Source: Gambelia wislizenii
Lineage: Eukaryota; Chordata; Lepidosauria; Squamata; Crotaphytidae
Assembly (NCBI GenBank): GCA_030847615.1
Contig: JAUMIR010000001.1
Coordinates: 291,054,187-291,118,186, forward strand
Length of the DNA stretch: 64,000 bases
Direction: 5' to 3'
In this document: in pieces, positions 1 through 12,505 of the stretch
Numbering within the stretch: the stretch's first letter is position 1
Layout: every line of letters begins with the position of its first letter
Made by a program: the position numbers and the translations under genes
The notes under the pieces: generated by a model
Database searches by the model: none
Told to the model about the DNA's origin: nothing
Seen by the model: the letters and a program-made list of their open reading frames with translations, nothing else

Positions 1-127
1 GTGAATGCCAAATCCATGAATGTGGAGGGACAACTGTAACTGAAGTTTCCAATGGGTACAAAGGTAGTCCATTGTTTAGTGTATTGCAGAAATCCAGCCT
101 TGAGGTTACCAGCATATTTTTAGGGGG

Positions 128-515
128 TTACCATACCATTTTTAGCTCTAGGAAGGGATGCTGCTGGTGTAACAGCTGAAGCTGATAATAGGCACTCCTG
201 GCCATCACATCTATCTGAACTGTCACTTGAAGTGATGGATCCAGAAGCATTTCCAGGCTATGAACACGGCCTTTCAGGGGAAATGTAACCCCATCCAGGA
301 CTGGTTGACACATCTCCAAACCCAGGTTAGGACCCTTGACAGTAAGCACCTTTGTTTTGTCTGGATTCAGCTTCAGTTTGGTTTTCCTCATTCAGCCCAT
401 TACCTCCTCCAGGCAGTCATTAAAAGCAGACATAGTATCCTTAGATGAGGCTGTTTTTGAAAGCACAGAGAAATATATTTGGGTGTCATCAGCACACTGA
501 CTCACTCCACAACAA
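128..515 (-). mobile_element. L2-type LINE fragment (reverse transcriptase C-terminal part)
   Basis: The minus strand encodes a stretch beginning Lys-Leu-Lys-Leu-Asn-Pro-Asp-Lys-Thr-Lys-Val-Leu, the characteristic segment that follows the catalytic Asp-Asp box in L2 LINE reverse transcriptases. The nucleotide text agrees with the other L2 copies in this window (for example the phrase gggtgtcatcagca and its surroundings near 48.1 kb). Only a short internal piece is left, and it is too degraded to act. Confidence 0.75.
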
Positions 516-1337
516 AAAATAGAGAATACACAGCTAACCGCTCACTGACACGACTCACTGATACACTAACACAATTTATCAATCACCAGACAATGATTCC
601 CAGTTTGTACACACTGGGTTTGTAAAGCTGAGTAGTTGGCCATTCCAGTATAACCTTACTCACAGGACAGTGAAACATTATAGCCAACTAAATGGTACCA
701 GGTTGTGCTCCCACCACTACCTGGTCTTAACAGCTGCCACTCCCACTGGCAGCTGGTTTATCAATATTATTGTGAATAATGCACAAATACACCTCCAAAC
801 AAAGGACAGTGACTGAAGCAGGCTGGCTAAAAGTATAACCACAGTGTGTTTGTTCCTTGCAACTCTATTTTTAAATATAAAGTGCTATGATTTTTTTTTT
901 AAAAAAAACTTTTTTTCATTCTTGATTTTTTTTAACAATTAGAAAGATTTCAAAACACTCCAAGAATTTTAAAAGGTGACTCTTTTGGAGAAGAGATTAG
1001 CAGAATGACAGTGGAATCCTCTTGCACTTCTAATTGAAACCCATTGGGATTTCCTTCAAATTAAAATACTTAGGAATCTATGGAATTGTTTAGAGAACCA
1101 AAGAAGGGGAAAGGACGTTTCTTCAAAACCCATTTCTCTCCGATCACTGGATCACTTACATGGATTCTTAATTGTATGGTTGTTTCTGCTCAGACCTTGC
1201 CTATACTAGATGGTGTTGAAACCAGTTGCAAGCAAACACCCTACTTGGCACATATATCTGAAGAAGCTCTTAGAGCCATTGTTATCCAAAAGGCACCCAT
1301 GCAAACTCACGACCAACTAACAAATCAAGGACACTCA
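516..1337. other. Unassigned intergenic DNA
   Basis: No gene or complete element recognised. There are short A and T runs at about 890-920. Open frames here are short and lack conserved motifs. Confidence 0.5.
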
Positions 1338-1956
1338 GGAGGTTGTCACACAGGGCCAAAATGCCCCGTTACTGCCCCACCACCTTCTCTCCCGTTCCTG
1401 CCATGGAATAACGTAAACCTTTCACACACTTACCTTAATTCCATGGCAGGAACGGGCTCTCCCTCCCCTCGCTGGCCAGCCATAAATGCAGCTGTCATAA
1501 GACTGCTTTTATGACTGGCCGTCTGAAACATTATCATGTTATCATGTGATAACGGCCGGGCCGTTATTTAAAAAATAAAACTCCCCCAAACATAAAATCA
1601 GTTCATCAAGCACAAAAACACACTTTAAATCACACAATCAAAACAGGGACGGTAAAATAAAGGGTGCCACTTACCTGGATGTCCAGATCGTACCAGGAAG
1701 TGCTCGGAATGGACCTCCTCTCTGCAGCTGTCATTTCGGAACACGAATGGGGGTCCTATTCACACACCTGTGATTGTGTGATAGCAACAGAACGGGAGGT
1801 CTATTCATGATGAAAAATTGTGATTACATTGTTCTGGAACAGTCATAGGAGCAGGATGGATGCAGGACAGAACGGGGTCAACATCGTCCGAAAGGGAAAA
1901 CCTTTCCCGACCCTGTTCTGTTCCTGCCATGGGGTATAGCCCATATGAAAATCTCC
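1338..1956 (-). mobile_element. Non-autonomous DNA element, GGAGATT-end family (Harbinger-like MITE)
   Basis: The left end reads ggaggttgtcacac and the right end tgaaaatctcc, a degraded version of the terminal inverted repeat GGAGATTNTCAGA seen in several other elements here. The interior matches the reverse complement of the 54019-54444 element over long stretches: paired gttcctgccatggaa / ttccatggcaggaacgg, then aaatgcagctgtcataag. The flanking triplets are tca and taa, which agree only in part. It also carries the reverse complement of a perfect-looking splice donor, CCAGGTAAGT, at 1669-1678. Confidence 0.7.
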
Positions 1957-4599
1957 TAAAAGAATAAGGTAAAGAATGGGACAGAGCTGGTTTCTACACA
2001 TGAAAAGACAACAGTATATTTTACACTAGTGTTACTTTGCAATTATTGCAACTATTTGTCAACCACTGAATATTTTGCAAGTATTTGCAGGTGGGTTTGA
2101 AAGCATAAAAGCCAGTACCAAACCAAAACTCCTACAATTTGGTACAGATCATTACCTAGGTACTTCAAAATGTTTTAAAGAGTTTTGTTTAAAAAACAGA
2201 GTTAGCACTTATTTATATAGGACTCTTTGGGAGAGACAGTCAATTGACACATCATGTACTGCATTATGATAAACACATCTGAAGTTCCCTGTCTGCTGGT
2301 GGTTCTGGATCTATTATTAAGCTGATTCATTGCCAAAAGCAGAACACAACACTGTAACCTAACAGCGCTCCAAGGGAGCCAAAGCAGGTGCCATGACTTG
2401 CAAATCTCCAGGAGGGGAAAGGCAACAGGGCCCAGTATCTTAGGGTCTACTACCTCTCTGGCTACCATTGATACTAACTGCTTTGCAGAACATGACATCC
2501 ACAGCAACAGTAAAATTATATCACTGTCCTCAGTAAAAGTCCACTGCTAAAGGCACATAAAATCTCTAGAGAGGTTCAAAACTCTCTCACCAGTAATTCT
2601 GGAGTCTTCCATGTCAGTGGTGGCAATGAATCCGGTATAGGTTTCAGTCTGGACTTTAAAGGAGTGAATGTTGGTGGGCCACATCCCCAAAATAGGTTCA
2701 GCACCTTGAGTACCTACTTTGAAGTTCAGAAAATCCTGGACTGGATTCATTTCCCCACTGACAAGGGATCCACCAGCCACCTCTATTTTCTCATTCTCTC
2801 TCTTTCCTTCTCCCCAGTGGCATGCATGGTTAAGAGGTACCAATTCAAATGGTTTCCTAAACCTTTCCTTACACCATATGTAATTCTTCCCAAGACACAC
2901 AATACATGCCACTTTTAGTTTTACCCATACCTCCTCCAGGTTGTGTGGGAGCCATTAAAGAGAAGGATCCTAGTGCCAACAGTTTCTCAACCAGGAGAGA
3001 TGCCATGCTTTTGGCAATCTGAATCAAAGGTGGGTAAAACCAAAAGTGGATTTGCCACCCACATGGTAATGAATCCACCAGCCAGCCTTGCTGGGAGTTA
3101 GTTGATCTGAGAAGCCATTAATTTGCATTAAACACACCCAAAAAAAATGGTTGCATGAAGACAGTACAGGTAGAATAGCTAAAGAAATTAGCTTCAGGTG
3201 ACTGAAGCAAACCTACTAATGGTGAATTTTATATCTGGCTTCTGAGAAGCCCTGAACCTGGCCATCACTGTCTGTTCCTTTCTTTGTAAAGCCTAAACAA
3301 TAACAACAGATGGAGCCCAAATTTCAAAGACTAAAATGTATTCCAAATGCATATATCATAAAACTATGAAAATTATGAACTTTTTTTTAAGAGTCAAGGA
3401 AAGAAAGTGGGACTTTGGATCCCCTAAAGGCAGCATGGAAATAAGCCAGAACAGAACAGACAGCAGAAGTTTCTTGCTGACAAGCAGCCATCTGAATGGC
3501 CAGTTGAAGAAGTGTGGGATTTGGACTAAATTTGTTCATTCCCCAGCCAAACAGACAGCAGGTACTAATGCTTTATGGATACTAATCCCACCCATCCCCC
3601 ACCTCAAGACAACCAAACATATCCTTAGCAGGAAGCACAGAATGCTGCTAATCAGCCAAAGACCTGGAGAACATTGTCTGCTGTGCTCATCAGCAAAAGT
3701 AATTTGTCGACAGCTGGATTTCAGTTTTATGTTTTTGCAAGGAATTATTAAAAGGAGAGCTGAATGGTTTGCAAGTCTCATTGTACTCCTTTCTCAGCTT
3801 GCAGCTCTTCTGTTTACAAATGATTGGATATTTTACAGAAGAAGAAAAAATACATCATTGGAATGTCACCAATGTTTTTACTAGCCACTTTATGTGTCTC
3901 ACAATGTTCTATAACAACCTGAGCCCAAATTGTTTCTCAGCAGAGGCAACCAGCCTCACCCAGAGTGTGTCAACCCATTTAGCACAAGATGCTACAAGCT
4001 TAATGTTAATGCAGGAGAACTGAATTTGTTCTTACCGTCTTGCCCTCTCTGTTTTGGAGTCGGGAGAGCCATCACCAGATAGGAACACTGGGTTCCTTAT
4101 ACTATTACATCTGACAACCACTGGGTTCCAGTCCAGGGAAGCTGGTATCACAGTATTTCCATTACTCTTAAAATGCTAACATTTCTTGTCATAATTTGCT
4201 GCAGCAGTCAGTGTTGATGGTAGATATGGGAATTCGCAAAACACAGCCCTCCCCCTCTCTCATTCTCTTGAGAGCATCTTGAATTCCAAGAAACATGCTT
4301 TTATTTGTTTAGTTTTCCTTTGGGCTGCAATTTTAAACCCAATGACCTGGGAGTAAGCCCCTTAAACTCAGAGTTCCTTCTGAGTGGACTTGTATAGGAT
4401 TATACTTAATATTTTTTGATAAACCCATGGTGAATGTTGATGCTACCAGCTGAATTCCCTGTCTTTGATAATGGTAACCAGCCAAAAAGATATCTTTTCT
4501 TGTTTAAGGAGTTTCATTGGGGAGGAGATGGTGAGAACATCTAACAACACACACGCATACATAAACACACACGCACCACATTTAAGGGGGGTGGGATTG
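1957..4599. other. Unassigned intergenic DNA
   Basis: Nothing recognisable as gene or intact repeat. The longest plus-strand frame (3336-3884, 182 codons) has no motif I know and ordinary composition. I treat it as chance. Confidence 0.5.
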
Positions 4600-4705
4600 A
4601 GAGGTTGGATGTATATTTTAATTGTTGTAAGCCACCCCGATTGCATTTCGTAGAGGGGCAGGATATAAATCATTATTGTTGTTGTTGTTGTTGTTATTTT
4701 CCCAA
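4600..4705 (+). mobile_element. L2 LINE 3' tail fragment
   Basis: The phrase ttaattgttgtaagccacc followed by ggggcaggatataaat and a (TTG)n run is the typical 3' end of L2 elements, whose tails end in short tandem repeats. It is only about 100 bp. Confidence 0.6.
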
Positions 4706-5118
4706 GGGTATTATTACCAAAACATTGATCGTTTTGATCTTGAAGCATCTATTATTATTTATCAGGGATAAAGGCTACAGTGGGCCCTCTTTATATGGCC
4801 TTCATGACAAATGCACAGAATGAGGGTCAGAATTTGATTCACCAGCATCTTACCAGCACTGATCTTCCTGTGCTCACTAGGATGCCTCTAGGCACAACTG
4901 GGGATCCTGCCTTTTCCCACAAGTCTGGCCCTACTGTTAGACAAAGTGAGGCAGCCATCTCAGGCGGCACATTTTGGGTGTCACAAAGAGGGCATCAAAC
5001 TGTTAGTTATTTACATTGTTATTATATTTCTGTTGCCAGGGATGAGGAGAAGATGTGGAAGGATTTTTTTGCCTCATGTGCCAAAATAATGTGGCTGGCT
5101 TTAAGTACTATATACTTA

Positions 5119-5862
5119 GGACATTATCAGACCAACATCTAAAAGCACTATAGTTCTGTGATTGAGGAAAGTGAAAACATAGTGGCATTATTGCACGTGG
5201 CCATACTCACACGATACTATTGTCACCGAAGTACAGCATACCCACCACTAGCCATTTAAGAACAGGTTTTCAGCTCGTGCTATAGTAACACTTGTTTTCA
5301 CATTGCCTTCTAAGGACAGAATATTAACACATCCTGCTGGCCAGTGCATGCACCTTTAAGAAAATTTTTCTCTTACTCCCATGATTTTGCATGGGTGAGA
5401 TTTCAGCTGTACTCACAAGAAGACACAATATATCTCTAAAACACTAAAAACAAAGAAATAACCAAAGAAATTCATACATAAACACTTAAACAAACATAAA
5501 AAGTTAGGAAGAAAAGGTGACAGTTGATTAAAAGACTGTCCTGTAGGTCCTCTTCACATTCTCCCCAGAAATTTAATTATGTATTTTCATCGGGAAAGGG
5601 GAGGGGGAGAAGAGGATGGCCCATTCATACTGGAATTGCACAATTACAGTGGGACGTGATTATTGCAAGCTTGTCAATACCACAAAAAGAGCACTATTGA
5701 GGGCTACTAATGGGTTTTGTCCACCAGTGAAAAGTGTCACATAATTAATGGATGGAGCACAGACTGAGCATGGGAGGATGACGACATCATGCAAAAATGG
5801 GAGCCCATTTGTGCTACCATCTTTTCGTAATCGCACAATTACAGCCTTGTGTGATAATGTCC
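5119..5862 (-). mobile_element. Non-autonomous DNA element, GGACATTATCAGA ends
   Basis: The left end ggacattatcagacc and right end gtgataatgtcc form an inverted repeat. The flanking triplets are tta and ttt. The interior, read on the minus strand, matches the elements ending at 56879 and 60545: ctgtgatt...ttagatgct next to the end, and the run of gtttaagtgtttatgt. It therefore belongs to the same three-copy family. Confidence 0.7.
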
Positions 5863-6011
5863 TTTGTCTTAGGTGTGTCAGAGACACACTTTGGTGCCTC
5901 ACCTCAGGCAGCAAAATGTCTCACAACAGCCTTGCTTTTTACATAGAGTTTGCTTGGGCTCTTTCAGACTTTTTGACTAAATATGCAAAACTCAACAGTA
6001 TAGGCAGACAG

Positions 6012-6205
6012 CGGAGCCAGCATGGCAAAGTGGTTTGAGCATTGGACTATGACTTTGGAGACCAGTGTTCGAAACCCTGCTCAGTTATGAAAACCCACTG
6101 GGTGACCTTAGGCAAGTCACATACTAGCAACCTCAGAAAACCCTGTGATAGGTTCACCTTCAGGTCATCATAAGTCAGAAACTATGTGAAGGTGTACAAA
6201 AACAA
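6012..6205 (+). mobile_element. tRNA-derived SINE
   Basis: A tRNA-like head with box A (ggcaaagtggtttgagca) and box B (gtgttcgaaaccc) is followed by a body with gaaaacccactgggtgacc and a tail ending cataagtcagaaactatgtgaaggtgtac. The head and tail match the copy at 29345. The same tail follows the 5S-derived SINE at 33660. Confidence 0.85.
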
Positions 6206-7855
6206 TAGGCAGGCAACAAAACTCAGCAGCATAGGCAGTAGATGCAACTGTGTTTGCCCACCAAACATGTGACTATGACATAGTTTTTATCTCTCATTAT
6301 AATTCCCAGGACTGTCTAAACTGCAGTTTGGGAACCAAGCAGTTATGGCTTCCCAGACCTGCCTTCATTTCCAGTCCTTTTCTAAGTACTCATGGTCATA
6401 GTGAGGGTTGGAAGGAACTGGATTCTTCAGGGAAAAGAAGGGGGAAAATGTCAATTTGAGGGTACTGAGGAATGGATGTGGCTGTGGTGCTAAAGACGAA
6501 GACACAGCTGCAGTTAGGATGCTGTGTGCTAGGAAAACCAGTTAGGACAGCTGAAAACTAGGATACAGACAGCAGAAATTGGGCCAGAGCCAAAATATCT
6601 ATGTAAGAGGTAGGAGAATGATCATAGGCAACTTAGAATATAAATACAAAGAAAGATGAGTTTTGTCAATGTTCTAACCACAGTCAGATTAGATTTGAAA
6701 TACTTAACCATAGGCTATGAGTCAACTGTCTGCCTTTATTTCCTGTCTTACAAAAAGTGCATTGGTCTATTGGCTTTGCATCAATTCTCTGCATAGTACC
6801 AGGTAATGATTAACCAGAATGGATAAAATACCTTCAGCTGAAAAAGTGACTCATCAAACAATAATGAACTAATTAAGATGTAAACAACAAATAACAAAAA
6901 GACCATGTTTTCATCACAGGTTCTCAATGATTACCATCAAGAACACTCACACTGAATATCTATGAAACTTATTCTATATGTATTTTGGACTGCAATGTCA
7001 TTATCCTTTTTGTTTTAATAACAGAGACTATGCAAGCTTGATTGCAGTGTTAGAATTTAAAAGACACATTTTTAGACCAAAGCCTCATCACAAAAAGTTT
7101 TACCATGGGCAAGTGCATCTGCAAGTCAAAAGACCACATTCCCTGTTCAGGTGGTTATCTTTTAGATCATTCAACCCAATGAAGCTTGCAGCCCACACTA
7201 AAGATAAAAAGGCTTGGAATTAACCTCTGTTATACAGGAATCAGCCTTACATAAAGTGTCAATGATAAAATTCCAAATCTCTTTCTCATAGGAAACAGGT
7301 GGAGGAAAAAGTTGTCTTTTTTATGCCTTTGCTGAGTCAGAGATGCAGGGAAGAATGAATGAGTTCAGTTTTTTTTTCCTTTTCCCTTGTGAGTGATAGT
7401 GGCAGCTGTTGGAGGAGGTACATGGTGATTTGGGCTAAATTGCTTTCCACTGAATGCTCCTGGAGTGTACTGGTGCAGAAATCCAGATGCCAAACCCAAA
7501 GAATTTCTCTCAACCACTGCATGGTTGTTGTACCTACTTACCCTTTGAGATTTCCTCATCAGCCCCTCATTTCCAGGGACTGTCTCTATATTATGTCCAG
7601 AGCATAGAAATGTTACCCTTTTGTACTAGCATTCCCAAAGAGCATGCTGGGCTGGGGGAGGGGTGGATTCTAGGAGCAGTGACCCAAAAGAATTAACTTT
7701 CCCAAACCCTGCCTATGTCAGAATTTAACTGGATCAATTCAGTTAAAATTATTCTGTTAATCCAGACAGAAATCCTCAAAGGCACTTTGCTGGAATGGTT
7801 GTGTTTTTATTTACAAATGTTTCAGGCTTCGTTTATGGAAGCTTGTGCAAGGTTT

Positions 7856-7890
<35 letters not shown>
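7856..7890. repeat. (GT)n-(GC)n dinucleotide repeat
   Basis: About 12 GT units pass directly into four GC units. Alternating purine-pyrimidine sequence of this type can adopt Z-DNA in vitro. Confidence 0.95.
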
Positions 7891-8580
7891 TTTCAGCAGA
7901 AAGGTGGGGAAGTGTATTTAATTCTCTGTAATCCAAGATCACTTGGTTAGTGCAAATACTTGTAGCCAGTCCAAAAAAGAAAGAAAGAAAAAACAGCACT
8001 GCTGCTTAATACCAAAAGAACGTGGGCTACAAAGTTGTTATGATTCAGCAGGGCAAATGTTCTTTATGCAAAGGCACACATTTGGGTTTGAACTCTGGAA
8101 GTGCAGGTGGGCAAGCAGGAGACGGCAACTACCAAGGCATGAAGGGAGGAATTATTTCAGCTATATTAGGAATTCCCCACACACACTCTCACACACACCC
8201 CAACCACAATAAATAAAGCCTAGGAAATCCCCTGAATAGTTAGGGCTCCCCGACAGCTTTTGGAATGTTCATCGTTGCATTGCCTGGAGCACACAAAGCT
8301 ACACCCGTGTGCCAGACAAGGATAATGTTGTTTGTGCTTTCTCCTGCTGAAAAAGCTGCGTCATAACAAAGCAGACCATCTATCCAACCCTATGCTCAGT
8401 TTGTATCTGTCCAATGAACACACCAAATCACTTTTCATCAAGCCAGATATCACTCATTTCCAAACAGGAAAACACCTAAACTTTAAAACAAGAAACATAA
8501 GAAACTGTACAAGAGGATATGAAAATGAGATGGGGCACAAAAGGAAGTTTGTTATAGACAGAGTATATAATATGTTACCG

Positions 8581-8946
8581 CAGTGGTTCTTAACCTGTGG
8601 TCCAGGGACCCCCGGGGTCTGTGATGTCCTGACAGGGGGCCCACAGGGGTTTGAAGGCTACTTGGCCCATCTTCTCTCTGCAGTGGAGTAGCCACATGAC
8701 AGGATCCAAGGCAAAGACAGGCTAGCTAGCTTGGCCTGTACGTTGCCATTCAATCCAATCTAGCCACAAGTTTGCAGGAAGAAGCAGAAGAAAAGTCTTC
8801 CCTCCCCTTCCAGTGAAAGTTTAATGGATGCTGTAATTGTGTTGTTGTTGTTGTTGTTTTAAATCTTAAGTTAACTCTTGGGGGTCCACAGCAACAAAAG
8901 ATATTTAAAAGGATGTCCCTGGTAAAGAAAAGTTTAAGAACCACTG
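8581..8946 (+). mobile_element. hAT-type MITE
   Basis: The ends cagtggttcttaacctgtgg and gtttaagaaccactg are the classic hAT/Charlie inverted repeat. The element is 366 bp, with palindromic pairs (tccaggga...tccctgg; gggggtcc) and no transposase. The eight bases on each side (tgttaccg / ctttactg) agree at five positions, as expected for an old 8-bp target duplication. Confidence 0.88.
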
Positions 8947-10548
8947 CTTTACTGCATAGGGTACTCTGTAATTACAGCAACTGCAGATTCTTCTTTCTTA
9001 TGCATAGATTTGCATGTGTGTGTTGAATTTATAGCATGCCTAAGCTGCATGGATAATATAAATACTGGCTTTCTTTCCCTAATTCTTTTCATTCTTGTCA
9101 TCTCCTACTGCTTTCTGCACCTTATCACACACAAAGAGGTCCCATCCTCTTTGGGAATGGCATGGGAATAGGAAGGATTGGTCAAGATTGGAGACCTTAC
9201 CTTGTAGAAGTGGAAATGTCATCTTCTAGCTCAGAGGAGCCATCAGATACCCAGCCAATGGTGCCATTTCAGGCAAGGCAAATCATAACTAGCATTGGCC
9301 TGTAACAGCTGTTGATCTTAATGGTGCCAAACACATCCATTGCAGCAGGGACAGTGAATCTGGGAGCCACTCCCCTGAACCCACTGAGGGGGCACACACT
9401 TTACCACCTCCAGAAAAATGTGGTGGCACAGCAATGGCCAAATACAATGTATTTTGAGGTTAAAATGCCCCTGCCACTGAAGACAGTTGCCTCATTTATA
9501 TCTTCAGGTAGGACTGGCTCCAGAGGATGAGATTAGGTCACCCCCTTAAATTAGAATGAGAAATCCAAGAATATGTTCTAAAGTTAGGTATTTGTAAGTT
9601 CCACTCATTTTGATGGATTATCAAAGAAGATAGCATTCAGAAGTGCTTCCCTTTCACTAACTTGTTCCCAGAGATTTGCTGGAGTGTTGCTAACCATTAC
9701 AGATCCTTAATATTATTTGACTCTCAGAAAATAATCCATTGCTATCTGCTATTAGGAATTCTGCAAACTAAAATCATACGAAGTGCATTTCTATGTGTTA
9801 CTATACATTCAGAGCATACACCTAATCTTAAAAGATACATGTTATCCAATCAAAGAGTAGAAGGCAAGTCTCCAAAATTAGATCTCCAATTAAAAATAAA
9901 ATATGCAGCAGCAGCTGTTTCAGATTCCTTGACATCAAAAAGTAGAAATGAGTTGCTGTAGATTTTAACAGTGAAGAATTATTCATAAAGAACTTGTGAT
10001 GAATAACTTTCAATAATATGGAACAGATGAAATGGGCACATTCTAATAATGGCTGCCTCCCTGGAATAACTGCTATGATAGAAGCCTCAGCTTTGGATGT
10101 CTTTACTGATGTTTGCTAGATTTCTTAAGTACTGGCAGTGAGGCTGTTAACTCTGGCCATATGGCATAAACCTATGTTTAACTTAGCTTGTTCATTGTTT
10201 ATACTCCTGCCCCACTGTTTGGCTTCTTGTGATTTCCAAGGCCACCTTGGAACATTTTTTAAAAACCATGTAAAAGATGGTTCAAAACAATAAAGAGTTA
10301 CTAAATCTCTTGATCCATCACTTTGGTCACTGTACAAACCCAAAGAGTCTGCTCCGTGCAAAAGCAATTCTTCCCTGTGCAAAAACCTGGCTGCTCCATG
10401 CAAAGACAATTCTTCTGTTATTGTTAGACTTTCCCAATTGTATGAAAATGCTGTTTTCTTCAAAGAATATGTTGTAATGGGGGATTTATTCTGCATAAAA
10501 TTCACACATAGTTGATTTGCATAGAAAACATCATTTTCTGCACATAAA
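8947..10548. other. Unassigned intergenic DNA
   Basis: No gene or intact repeat recognised. Open frames are short and without motifs. Confidence 0.5.
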
Positions 10549-10594
10549 ACAGCATTTTCTGCACAAGAATATTTCTGCATGCAGAAAATGCTGT
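10549..10594. repeat. Perfect 15-bp hairpin within TTTTCTGCA-rich repeat
   Basis: acagcattttctgca (10549-10563) is repeated in perfect inverse at 10580-10594 with a 16-bp loop. The surrounding 10330-10630 region repeats the motif ttttctgca or its complement several times, suggesting a decayed palindromic element rather than a regulatory hairpin. Confidence 0.6.
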
Positions 10595-10951
10595 TTCATC
10601 TGCACACAACGTTTTCTGCACAAAAAACCCACATGTGAATTTTGTGAAGAATAAGTCCTGAATTGCAAATAGCCTTCATAAACTGTGGTTTTCAAAGACA
10701 TTCTCACAGTGGGAACAAAATTGCTGAAGTTACTCATTACTACCTTTGCAAAGAAACTTAGTGAAGAATTACGTCCCTATTTCAAAGTCAGGGTGCCATC
10801 ACAGAGAAGGCCTTTTACTTAAGCAGACACATTGCACCCTTCTCTTGATGAAGGTGTTGATACACAGTGAAAGGTTGGCTTTGTAGATCTCAATGCAAGA
10901 GAAGAAGGAAACAGGAACAGGCATCCTTCAAACGTATGAGACAGTGACAGT

Positions 10952-11519
10952 GGAGATTATCAGACACTTTAAATATGGCTTTACCATGACACTAGGAGAT
11001 CACTAAAGGGCTTCCCTTTCACATGACACCGTTCCCCTCTCGTAATGCTCCCGTTTGGCTGTTGTTACACCGGTGCTGCTTTTTATTGATGGGCTAAGCT
11101 GTCAATGGATCCCCTATTCTGTTTCTGTCATGGAGGTTCATGTAAGTGAAAAGGTGCCACATTAAGCTGATGCGATGCCAGCGTTAATGGGAGGTTGGTG
11201 CCAGAACACTTCCTGGTGAGATCAGGACATCCAGGTAAGTGACACACTGTTTTGTACCCTCCCTGGGTTACTTGTAAAGTTTTGAGTGTGTTTGTGTGCT
11301 TAGTGTAACTTTTTCTCTTTTATTTGAGTTTTTATTTTTGAATTTCCTGGCTCTTGTTTTCTCGCGAGAACTGGTGAGATTTCTCTCAGGGCAGCCCTGT
11401 TGCATGAATGAGATAGGTTTGAAAAGTTTTTCTTTTTTGGCATAACAGGGACAGGAGAGTGGCGGGAGGGGAGATTGCGGGACGGGAATGCTTTTTTTTG
11501 TTCCCATCTGATAATCTCC
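10952..11519 (+). mobile_element. Non-autonomous DNA element, GGAGATTATCAGA ends
   Basis: The ends ggagattatcagac and atctgataatctcc form a perfect 13-bp inverted repeat, flanked on both sides by agt, a 3-bp target duplication. The inverted match extends weakly into the flanks. The interior carries catccaggtaagtgacacac and cttgtaaagttttgagtgtg, shared with the elements at 1338 (reverse) and 48750 (reverse). There is no transposase. Confidence 0.8.
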
Positions 11520-12304
11520 AGTGTCACTAGGGTGAAGCTTGGGTGAGCATTTACCGGATCTTCTTGGCAAACTTGATGACACAATTGCTCATTATCTTCC
11601 CAGGGCCTGTAGGGTTCCTTCTTGTTACCATGCTTTACTACTTATAACTACTAATTATAAGACCCTTAGGGATGACTGTATAGAGGCTATGATGACACAT
11701 TCACTTCTGCTGGTGTGTGTGTGTTTTTTTCAGGAACAGGAAGAGGAAGAAACTCTTCCTTCCTTGGCCTTCCTCTTTGCCTAATGTGCTGCTCCTAGTA
11801 ATGCTCTTTATGATCACACAGCTTGCCTACTTGGTTCACAGCTCACAAATTATTTCTGAGGAAGTATCCAGGGCATTATTTTGGGATACTTCTTCAGCTG
11901 GGCACATTTTGTGCATTAGAAAATAAAATATGCAGTAGGGAAAAGGTTTGGGGGCAGTTGGCAACATGGGCTTTAATCAGGAACAGGGTTATTTCTTCAA
12001 ACAAACCAATGATTAAAATATCAAGAAATAGAAAATTAAAAAGATCTCTCTTACCTTTCAGTTTTTATAACCTTATACTAATAGTATATTAGTATACTAT
12101 ATTATAATAGTATATTATTGGGACCTGACTGTTCCATGAGTGACCCAGGAGGCTTTGTGCTTAATCAGCTGCTTGTTCAGCTTCATTGGATCCCACTGTA
12201 GGCATTGTCAGGTCCACCCAGCAATCCTTCTGCAGTAGTCAGGGGACTGGGTTCTTAGCTCGTTGGATATACAAGGAGTCTCTGTCATCAGCTACTCCAA
12301 AAGA
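11520..12304. other. Unassigned intergenic DNA
   Basis: AT-rich, with a short TA-rich palindromic patch at about 12075-12118 (agtatactatat). No gene seen. Confidence 0.5.
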
Positions 12305-12505
12305 AGACTGGTGGTGCAGTGGTTAAATGCTGATACTGCAGCCACAGTGCTGTGAGTTTGATCCTGCAGGGCTCCAGGTTGACTTAGCCTTCCATAGGTC
12401 AGTAAAATGAGTACCCAACTTGTTGGGGGCAATTAGCTAACACATTGTAAACTGCTTAGAGAGTGCTTAAGCAGTATAGAAATGTAAGTGCTATTGCGAT
12501 TTTTC
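12305..12505 (+). mobile_element. Sauria-type tRNA-derived SINE
   Basis: The head is gtggtgcagtggttaaatgct with box B gagtttgatcc. The body is gccttccataggtcagtaaaatgagtaccc and the 3' part cacattgtaaactgcttagagagtgct...aagtgctattgc. This is the squamate SINE whose tail resembles Bov-B LINEs. The same element at 36226 has a better preserved box B. Confidence 0.88.

Noticed and set aside
1080..1514. 144-codon open frame
   Set aside because: Its second half lies inside the 1338-1956 MITE, so it is a mixture of unique and repeat DNA.
2547..2912. 121-codon minus frame
   Set aside because: No recognisable motif and no exon signals. An old repeat origin is possible, but nothing supports a gene.
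3336..3884. 182-codon plus-strand open frame
   Set aside because: No domain, no conserved motif, no splice or promoter context. Its length is within chance for 64 kb of AT-rich DNA.
10125..10740. Minus frames with repeated Cys-Ala-Glu-Asn units
   Set aside because: The repetition comes from the ttttctgca motif of a decayed palindromic repeat, not from protein structure.
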